NCBI GenBank assembly: GCA_902765215.1
Contig: CACWZA010000016.1
Span: 1-40,478, forward strand
DNA length: 40,478 bases
Direction: 5' to 3'
From: an uncultured bacterium
Lineage (GTDB): Bacteria; Cyanobacteriota; Vampirovibrionia; Gastranaerophilales; Gastranaerophilaceae
Shown here: positions 34,690 to 40,478 of the stretch, piece by piece
Layout of the letters: each line of letters starts with the position of its first letter
Numbering within the stretch: position 1 is the first letter of the stretch
The notes under the pieces: model-generated
Database searches by the model: none
What the model saw: the letters and a program-made list of their open reading frames with translations, nothing else
Told to the model about the DNA's origin: nothing
Translations under genes and position numbers: made by a program

Positions 34690-35574
34690 TTATTTAACAG
34701 TAGCCAAATCATGCATAACAACATCTCTTACATAAGTGTAATAAGCGTTGTTGCCGTATTTTTCGATTCTTGAAAGCAAATCATCGGCAGAAATAAACCC
34801 TTTTAAATAAGCAATTTCTTCCAAACAGGATATTTTCATACCCTTATTCAACTCCATTGACTGGACAAAATTACTTGCCTGAAGCATAGAATCGTGAGTA
34901 CCTGTATCAAGCCAAGTAAAGCCTCTGCCGAGGATTTCAACATTTAATAAACCTTTTTCAAGATAAACTTTATTCAAATCGGTAATTTCAAGCTCGCCCC
35001 TTGCTGACGGTTCAAGCTGTTTTGCATATTCACACACATTTTGGTCATAAAAATACAAACCGACAACGGCATAGTTAGATTTAGGATTTTTAGGTTTTTC
35101 TTCCAGAGAGAGCACCTTGCGGTTCTTGTCAAATTCAACAACACCAAATCTTTCAGGATCTTTAACAGTATAACCAAAGACTGTCGCACCCTGATTTCTT
35201 GATAAAGCATCACGCATTATGGTTGAAAAACCGTGTCCGTGGAAGATATTATCACCCAAAATGAGTGCAGATGTATCGCCGTCTATAAAATCTTCTGCAA
35301 TAATAAACGCATCTGCTATCCCCTTCTGAACATACTGGATTTCATACGAAATATTTATCCCAAACTGAGAACCATCACCCAGTAATTTTGTGAAATTATC
35401 GTAATCAGCCTCGTTTGTGATAATCATAATATCTCTGATTCCTGCTAGCATCAGAGTTGAAAGAGGATAATAAATCATAGGTTTATCATATATAGGCAGC
35501 AAAATCTTAGATATCGGCTGAGATGCCGGATATAATCTTGTTCCTGCTCCTGCTGCTAATACTATACCTTTCAT
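34690..35574 (-). CDS. rmlA: Glucose-1-phosphate thymidylyltransferase
   Basis: A 294-residue nucleotidyltransferase that makes dTDP-glucose from dTTP and glucose-1-phosphate, the first step to dTDP-rhamnose and related surface sugars. The start MKGIVLAAGAGTRLYPAS, then SKILLPIYDKPMIYYPL, is the substrate-binding signature. LILGDNIFHG, EFDKNRKVLSLEEKPKNPKS and LGRGFTWLDTGTHDSM follow in the normal order. Length is typical. The rest of the rhamnose pathway is not in the window. It lies 66 bases downstream of ctpA's stop reversed; both are on the minus strand. Confidence 0.95.
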   Translation of the reverse strand: MKGIVLAAGAGTRLYPASQPISKILLPIYDKPMIYYPLSTLMLAGIRDIMIITNEADYDNFTKLLGDGSQFGINISYEIQYVQKGIADAFIIAEDFIDGDTSALILGDNIFHGHGFSTIMRDALSRNQGATVFGYTVKDPERFGVVEFDKNRKVLSLEEKPKNPKSNYAVVGLYFYDQNVCEYAKQLEPSARGELEITDLNKVYLEKGLLNVEILGRGFTWLDTGTHDSMLQASNFVQSMELNKGMKISCLEEIAYLKGFISADDLLSRIEKYGNNAYYTYVRDVVMHDLATVK

Positions 35575-35640
35575 ATAATAACCCTCTTTTCGTATGCTTA
35601 TTTTATCATATTATAAACCATTTTTGAATACAGTGTACAA

Positions 35641-36888
35641 TTATTGTTTACACAGTGCCATAATGACGGCTTCAGCCTTTTTAAGCTGGGTATCGTTGTG
35701 TTTTCTCATATCGTCAACGGTGTACTTAACTTTATAATCAGGCTCAATACCTTTTTTATTGATATCAGAACCGTTAGGAGTTAAATACTTCGCAATAGTG
35801 ATATTTAATCCTGTTCCGTTCGGCAAAGGCACTATCTGTTGGACCAACCCTTTGCCAAAAGTTGTATCACCGACAAGCACTGCCCTTTTATTATCTTTTA
35901 GCGCACCTGACAAGATTTCGCTCGCACTTGCGCTTGCTCCGTCCACCAACAGAACAGTCGGTTTACTTATTACAGGGATATGTACGGCTTTTATATCTTT
36001 CTTTTTACCGTTCTTTGAAACTATACTTACAATAGTTCCTTTATCAATAAAAAGGTTTGCAACAACAACCGCATTAGTCAGAAGTCCGCCCGTATTACCG
36101 CGCAAATCAATAATTAACCCTTTTGATTTGTTCAGACTTTTAAGAGCATTCAAAAACTCGGTAGAAGTGTTTGAACCTATAAAACTCTTTACCCTGATAT
36201 ATCCGATATTCCCTGACTTTTCAGACGACTCAACCGATTTAATTTCAATTTTTTCTCTGATAATTCTTTTTATAAGAAACTGATTTCCGCGCTTAATTTT
36301 CAAAGTAACATAAGTGCCCTCTTTGCCTCTCACTCTGTCTGCAACAGCTGATATATCAAGCCCGCTGACACTTTTGCCGTCAACATCAAGAACAATATCG
36401 TTTGCTCTGAGCCCTGCCCTTTGAGCCGGAGTACCTTCAATAACCCCGTAGACAACAACCTTACCTGCGACAGACATTATATGAACACCAATCCCTGAAA
36501 TATGCGAATCTATTGAATAAAACTGCTCGGTATACTCTTTTTTTGATAGGAATCTTGTATAGCAATCATCTAAACTTGCAAGCATTGTGTCAATAGCAAC
36601 TTTTGCATCTTCATCTGTCTTTAATTGGCCTTTGTATCTATTTCGCCAACGCTTCCAGTCCTGTTTGTTACAGGAAGAATCAATATATTCTTTTTTTATT
36701 ATTTCCCACGATTTATCGTAAAGTTTTTGGGGTGAAACTTGCTCGTTATTTATCAACTCCTGAGAATCAATATTGCCCGTATTAAGATGAAGCGAACCCG
36801 AAACAACTCTGTATATCAAATAGATAAAACACACAATTAATATATAAAATAATATCTCTCGCTTCTTCATAAACTTATTTAACATCAA
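35641..36888 (-). CDS. ctpA: Carboxy-terminal processing peptidase (S41 family)
   Basis: A 415-residue membrane-anchored serine protease that trims C-termini of exported proteins. An N-terminal anchor (ILFYILIVCFIYLIYRVV, about 11-28) precedes a helical lead, a PDZ domain (about 130-210, GIGVHIMSVAGKVVVYGV ... GLRANDIVLDVDGKSV), and the S41 core: GYIRVKSF, LIIDLRGNTGGLL, DGASASASEI and TFGKGLVQQ. By family spacing the Ser/Lys dyad is S321 and K346. Two ATGs next to each other (36888, 36885) make the exact start uncertain. Length is normal. It is on the same strand as rmlA, 66 bases apart, so co-transcription is possible. Confidence 0.93.
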   Translation of the reverse strand: MMLNKFMKKREILFYILIVCFIYLIYRVVSGSLHLNTGNIDSQELINNEQVSPQKLYDKSWEIIKKEYIDSSCNKQDWKRWRNRYKGQLKTDEDAKVAIDTMLASLDDCYTRFLSKKEYTEQFYSIDSHISGIGVHIMSVAGKVVVYGVIEGTPAQRAGLRANDIVLDVDGKSVSGLDISAVADRVRGKEGTYVTLKIKRGNQFLIKRIIREKIEIKSVESSEKSGNIGYIRVKSFIGSNTSTEFLNALKSLNKSKGLIIDLRGNTGGLLTNAVVVANLFIDKGTIVSIVSKNGKKKDIKAVHIPVISKPTVLLVDGASASASEILSGALKDNKRAVLVGDTTFGKGLVQQIVPLPNGTGLNITIAKYLTPNGSDINKKGIEPDYKVKYTVDDMRKHNDTQLKKAEAVIMALCKQ

Positions 36889-37030
36889 CGGTAATTATTT
36901 ATCAATAGACAAACATACGCATAAGAGAACATTCAAATCAACACTAAAATGTATAAATTATTTTACATTTACTTGAAATTAAAATTTATTAGTAGGATAA
37001 AATAAAACAGAGGGATAAGGAAGAGAAAAG

Positions 37031-38383
37031 ATGAACAACTATTTAAAAAAAGTTTTAGAACAAATTGGACAAAGAAATTCAACAGAACCTGAGTATTTAC
37101 AGGCTATTCACGAGGTTCTCACAACTATTGAGCCTGTTATCGAAGCAAACGAAATTGACTACGAAAAACTGGCAATATTAGAAAGAATGACAGAACCTGA
37201 AAGAGTTATTATGTTCAGAGTTCCTTGGGTAAACGATAAGGGAGAAGTTATCGTAAACAGAGGGTACAGAATACAATTCAGTTCATTAATCGGCCCATAC
37301 AAAGGCGGATTAAGATTTCACCCTAGTGTAAACCTAAGCATTATGAAGTTTTTAGGGTTTGAACAAATTTTCAAAAACGCACTTACGGGCTTACCTATAG
37401 GCGGCGGTAAGGGCGGAAGTGATTTCGATCCTAAAGGTAAATCAGACAATGAAATTATGAGATTTTGTCAAAGCTTTATGACAGAATTATATCGCCACAT
37501 CGGGCATGATGTTGATGTTCCTGCAGGCGATATCGGTGTAGGCGGACGCGAAATCGGATACCTTTTCGGACAGTATAAAAGAATCAGAAACGCGTATGAA
37601 GGCGGAGTGTTAACAGGTAAAGACATCGTTTACGGCGGTTCTTTGGCAAGAAAAGAAGCAACAGGATACGGTTTGATGTTCTTTATGAGAGAAATGTTAC
37701 ACGCACACAATATTGATATAAAAGGTAAAACCGTAACTATATCAGGCTCAGGTAATGTTGCAATTTATGCCTGCGAAAAAGCACAGGCTATGGGTGCAAA
37801 AGTTGTTGCAATGAGCGATTCTAACGGTTGCATCTATGATCCTGACGGAATTGATTTAGACTGCGTAAAAGAAATTAAGGAAGTTGAACGCGGAAGAATA
37901 AAGGAATACAGAGAATGCCATCCAAACGCAACATATATTGAAAAATCAGGTACTGCAAACCCTGTATGGACAATCAAAACTGATATTGCACTTCCTTGTG
38001 CAACACAAAACGAACTTATTCTTGAAGATGCAAAAACTCTTGTTAAGAACGGGGTTATTGCGGTCGGGGAAGGTGCAAACATGCCTTGCTCTGAAGATGC
38101 TACAAAATACTTACAGGAAAACGGGGTTCTCGTTGCACCTGCAAAAGCATCCAACGCAGGCGGGGTTGCTACTTCAGCAATTGAAATGACTCAAAACAGT
38201 ATGAGATACTATTACACATTTGAAGAAGTTGAAGAAAAACTGGATCGTATTATGACAAACATCTTCAAAGCCTGCAAAGAAGCTTCCGAAAAATACGGGT
38301 TAAAAAATGACTATGTTGCAGGAGCAAATATTGCTGCATTTACAAAACTTGCAAAAGCAATGAAAGCTCAAGGCTTAGTATAA
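37031..38383 (+). CDS. gdhA: NADP-type glutamate dehydrogenase
   Basis: A 450-residue hexameric enzyme that makes glutamate from 2-oxoglutarate and ammonia. The active-site loop PIGGGKGGSDFDPKGKS puts the catalytic Lys at K127. GPYKGGLRFHPSV, DVPAGDIGVGGREIGYLFGQ and the dinucleotide site TISGSGNVAIYACEK follow. These blocks and the length are those of the E. coli GdhA type. The ATG has AAGGAAGAG upstream. A promoter with TTGAAA (36973-36978) and an AT-rich -10 near 36996-37003 is plausible. It is a single gene with its own terminator. Confidence 0.97.
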   Translation: MNNYLKKVLEQIGQRNSTEPEYLQAIHEVLTTIEPVIEANEIDYEKLAILERMTEPERVIMFRVPWVNDKGEVIVNRGYRIQFSSLIGPYKGGLRFHPSVNLSIMKFLGFEQIFKNALTGLPIGGGKGGSDFDPKGKSDNEIMRFCQSFMTELYRHIGHDVDVPAGDIGVGGREIGYLFGQYKRIRNAYEGGVLTGKDIVYGGSLARKEATGYGLMFFMREMLHAHNIDIKGKTVTISGSGNVAIYACEKAQAMGAKVVAMSDSNGCIYDPDGIDLDCVKEIKEVERGRIKEYRECHPNATYIEKSGTANPVWTIKTDIALPCATQNELILEDAKTLVKNGVIAVGEGANMPCSEDATKYLQENGVLVAPAKASNAGGVATSAIEMTQNSMRYYYTFEEVEEKLDRIMTNIFKACKEASEKYGLKNDYVAGANIAAFTKLAKAMKAQGLV

Positions 38384-38393
38384 TAATTACAAC

Positions 38394-38428
38394 AAAAAGG
38401 ATACCGTTTATTGAGGTGTCCTTTTTTG
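38394..38428 (+). terminator. Terminator of gdhA
   Basis: AAGGATACC (38397-38405) pairs with GGTGTCCTT (38415-38423, one T-G) around a nine-base loop and is followed by T-run. Confidence 0.8.
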
Positions 38429-38467
38429 CGTTTAGTTACACAGTTTACAAAGCCCGATAATAATGAT

Positions 38468-38483
38468 ACTATATAGATATAGT
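38468..38483 (+). promoter_or_regulatory. Palindromic -10 region before the zinc-ribbon gene
   Basis: ACTATAT and ATATAGT form a perfect inverted repeat with a two-base centre that contains a TATAT-type -10. It could be a promoter overlapped by an operator. AAGGAG follows at a good distance from the ATG at 38501. Confidence 0.4.
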
Positions 38484-38500
38484 TAAATAAGGAGAAAATT

Positions 38501-38674
38501 ATGGCAAGATTAGTAAGACCTACATGGGCAATAAGATGTACACAATCAGGATGCAGAACTTTGTTTGAAGTTGCTCAGACAGAAGACGGAAGACAGCAGG
38601 AAGTTGTTTGCCCTAACTGTGGTGAACACTATGTTTATCCTATTAAAGACGACGAAGAAAACAACAATAACTAA
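38501..38674 (+). CDS. Small zinc-ribbon protein, 57 aa
   Basis: Two Cys pairs, C13/C18 (IRCTQSGCRTLFEV) and C37/C40 (VCPNCGEHYVYP), form a rubredoxin-like knuckle pattern typical of zinc ribbons. The tail is acidic (KDDEENNNN). AAGGAG lies eight bases before the ATG. Such small ribbons often bind RNA polymerase or nucleic acid, but nothing here fixes the role. It ends five bases before the radical SAM gene, so the two are one operon. Confidence 0.85.
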   Translation: MARLVRPTWAIRCTQSGCRTLFEVAQTEDGRQQEVVCPNCGEHYVYPIKDDEENNNN

Positions 38675-38679
38675 CTTCA

Positions 38680-39618
38680 ATGAATTTTAATAACACAGAC
38701 AAAAGATATAACCAGTTTAGCGCCTTTCTTAAAAATAAGTTTGGCGCTAAAGTGTATAAAATCACGATTGATGCAGGGTTCTCATGCCCTAACAGAGATG
38801 GGACTATATCCAAGGGAGGCTGCATTTTTTGTGATGAGAGCGGAAGTTTTTCGCAGGCACACTCAAATATACTCCCCATAAAGGAACAGGTAGAAACCGG
38901 GGCGAACACTCTTTCTAAAAGGTTTAAAGCCGAAAAATTCATGGCATATTTTCAGGCATATTCAAACACCTACAAACCTGTTAATGAACTAAAAGAAATC
39001 TATGATGCCGCGCTCGGACACAAAGACATTGTAGGTATCTCAATAGGAACACGACCTGACTGCGTTGATGACGACAAATTAAAACTCATCTCATCTTACA
39101 ATGACAGGTGCTATACATGGCTTGAATACGGACTTCAGTCCTCTCACGACAAAACACTTAAACGAATAAACAGAGGACACGATTATGAGACCTTTGTAAA
39201 AACCTACGAAAAGACCAAAGAATACGGTATAAATGTCTGCGTTCATGTCATATTAGGGCTATGGGAAACGCATGACGAAATGATGGAAACAGCACAAAGA
39301 CTTGCAGAACTGAAAGTTGACGGAGTAAAAATTCACATGCTTTGTGCCCTGGAAGGAACAAAACTTGCCGATATGTACAGGGCAGGTGAGATTGATTTTA
39401 TGAGTGAAGACGATTATATACAAACCGTTTGTGATTTCCTTGAATATTTACCTCCCGAAACAACAATTCACAGACTTGCAGGTAACGGGCTGAAAAGAGA
39501 ACTGATTGCTCCGAGATGGATAGTCAAAAAACTCGATGCCCTCAATAAAATCGACAGAGAATTTATCCGCAGAGATTCATGGCAGGGGATAAAATATCAA
39601 ACTAAAACTTCTCTTTAA
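38680..39618 (+). CDS. Radical SAM protein of the YhcC (TIGR01212) family
   Basis: A 312-residue radical SAM enzyme of unknown substrate. The cluster ligands are in CPNRDGTISKGGCIFC (C36, C48, C51), the expanded spacing characteristic of this family rather than CxxxCxxC. VGISIGTRPDCVDDDKLKL, YGLQSSHDKTLKRINRGHDY and VHVILGLWETHDEM are conserved family blocks. E. coli YhcC is the named relative; no reaction is established there to my knowledge. The start lies five bases after the zinc-ribbon stop. The 3' end overlaps the convergent HExxH gene by 17 bases. Confidence 0.92.
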   Translation: MNFNNTDKRYNQFSAFLKNKFGAKVYKITIDAGFSCPNRDGTISKGGCIFCDESGSFSQAHSNILPIKEQVETGANTLSKRFKAEKFMAYFQAYSNTYKPVNELKEIYDAALGHKDIVGISIGTRPDCVDDDKLKLISSYNDRCYTWLEYGLQSSHDKTLKRINRGHDYETFVKTYEKTKEYGINVCVHVILGLWETHDEMMETAQRLAELKVDGVKIHMLCALEGTKLADMYRAGEIDFMSEDDYIQTVCDFLEYLPPETTIHRLAGNGLKRELIAPRWIVKKLDALNKIDREFIRRDSWQGIKYQTKTSL

Positions 39619-40276
39619 ACCCCGGGGAAGTCAACGGAAGTCCCTGATAACCTTTATTTTGATAAACTGCCTTTTTGATATATTTAGGAGAATGGCTTCC
39701 TTTTTCAAACAGTTTTTTCAGGGTGTTTTCACGCTTAACCAGAGGATCACTTTCCACATTACATTCAGGATAAATATCAACTAAATCAGACCAGACAACA
39801 GCCTCCATAGTCCACGCATAAGTTTCTTCGCTCAGAGAGTTATATTCATCCTGATGAAGTGCTTCGTGTGACAACAAAGCAGCAATTGCCGCAGGAGGTG
39901 CATACTGGTGTTTCGGATTTATATATATAAACAGTTTCTTTTTCTTTTTCCAGCCGACCGCATCAAAATTGGCATAAGATTTGTTCAGGCTCGCCAAATC
40001 TTTAAACTTAATTTTAATCGGATAACCTGAAAGGTTATAGCCGAGAATTGCCTTTCTTGAAAAGTCGCCGTCTGTACCCTTCAGCATTTCAAGAGCAATA
40101 ACGATTAAACTTTCATCAGTAACCTTCTTATATTCCTCATAAGCATTCGCAACATATTCATCAGTGAATTTTGCAGGAACTTTAACACTCGGAGGAACGG
40201 GATACGGCTTCTTCGTCGCAAACACAGGTAAGTTTAACATTGTTAAACATAAAATTACCAATAAAAGTTTTTTCAT
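39602..40276 (-). CDS. Secreted HExxH metallopeptidase-like protein, copy 2
   Basis: A protein of 224 residues from the ATG at 40276 (GGGAG eight bases upstream; an ATG at 40282 is too close to it). Signal peptide MKKLLLVILCLTMLNLPVFA. LLSHEALHQDEY places H137, E138 and H141 in an HExxH site, followed by SLSEETYAWTMEAVVW, the same layout as in the protein at 26705-27283. The two paralogues share the block IYINPKHQYAPPAAIAALL / ILINTKYKNAPVEQIACLI just before the zinc site. It is larger by about 30 residues, mostly at the C-terminus and before the catalytic core. Substrate unknown. Confidence 0.8.
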   Translation of the reverse strand: MKKLLLVILCLTMLNLPVFATKKPYPVPPSVKVPAKFTDEYVANAYEEYKKVTDESLIVIALEMLKGTDGDFSRKAILGYNLSGYPIKIKFKDLASLNKSYANFDAVGWKKKKKLFIYINPKHQYAPPAAIAALLSHEALHQDEYNSLSEETYAWTMEAVVWSDLVDIYPECNVESDPLVKRENTLKKLFEKGSHSPKYIKKAVYQNKGYQGLPLTSPGFKEKF

Positions 40277-40404
40277 ACACATAGCTCCCTTTTATAAATA
40301 TTATAATATTATTTTCAGCGAAGGCAAATAAATTATAATTTAGAATACAACAAAGTTGTCCTTAAAATTAGGTTAAATGTAAAACCAACGATTATGGGTT
40401 TGAT

Positions 40405-40436
40405 GTACCATTTCTTTGACCGCAAAGAAATGGTAC
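40405..40436. repeat. Perfect 14-bp hairpin near the window end
   Basis: GTACCATTTCTTTG (40405-40418) pairs without mismatch to 40423-40436 around ACCG. It is nested inside a weak AAACC/GGTTT pair (40382-40401 region) and is not followed by a T-run, so it is not a terminator. The rest of 40283-40478 shows no gene; the window ends inside this region. Confidence 0.65.
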
Positions 40437-40478
40437 CGAAAGAAACTCTCCGACCTGACTCTCCGTAATCACTCATCT

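Overview
The window is AT-rich, gene-dense bacterial DNA. It carries housekeeping genes (ftsH, methionine synthesis genes, rpsU, ssb, gdhA, ctpA, rmlA), three tRNA genes and many lineage-specific proteins with no obvious homologue. Several of the latter begin with a short non-hydrophobic leader ending in F-x-G (for example TPGFKG, NIKFRG, QPHFGAG). That style, the AT bias, the AsmA-like and outer-envelope genes and the very large unannotated proteins suggest a gut Melainabacteria/Vampirovibrionia lineage (Gastranaerophilales-like). This is an inference from remembered protein style, not from a search.

Layout. 1-175: a broken tRNA-Lys fragment, then tRNA-Lys(CTT). 292-7159: a tight + strand run of ftsH, a small membrane protein, a short cobalamin methionine synthase and a homocysteine methyltransferase/MetF fusion. 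7253-10586: a LysM/EF-hand-like protein facing two overlapping minus-strand unknowns. 10733-13278: ssb, a DUF1537 four-carbon acid sugar kinase and a PdxA-family dehydrogenase, overlapping end to start. 13378-19554: a 2058-residue protein with a papain-like Cys/His/Asn triad signature. 19612-21868: a winged-helix-like protein, a 54-residue minus-strand gene, a helical-repeat protein and a phosphatase-like protein. 21949-26102: tRNA(CAT) and tRNA-Ser(GCT), each followed by a structured non-coding module and a copy of its own 3' end; between them lie an ADP-ribosyltransferase-like gene, a GT39-type membrane glycosyltransferase and an XRE-type regulator. 26261-28253: small genes, a secreted HExxH protein and two tandem mini-genes with near-identical promoter/leader regions. 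28285-32021: an AsmA-like protein, rubredoxin, rpsU and a third mini-gene with the same promoter. 32160-40276: an HD-domain protein with an ADP-ribosyltransferase-like tail, rmlA, ctpA, gdhA, a zinc ribbon, a YhcC-type radical SAM protein and a second HExxH protein.

How it fits together. The core genes serve membrane protein quality control, methionine/one-carbon metabolism, nitrogen assimilation and envelope building. The accessory genes look like a set of possible effector-type enzymes (papain-like peptidase, two ADP-ribosyltransferase-like proteins, PTP-like P-loop, HD hydrolase, two secreted HExxH proteins) plus tiny proteins. A 23-base AT-rich motif precedes three of the tiny genes and a shorter version precedes the LysM gene, suggesting a small regulon. 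The most unusual non-coding feature is the pair of tRNA-linked modules at 22091-22244 (+) and 25793-25953 (-). They share sequence, orientation relative to the tRNA, about 241-245 bases of offset to a duplicated tRNA 3' end, and a stem whose bases change while pairing is kept.
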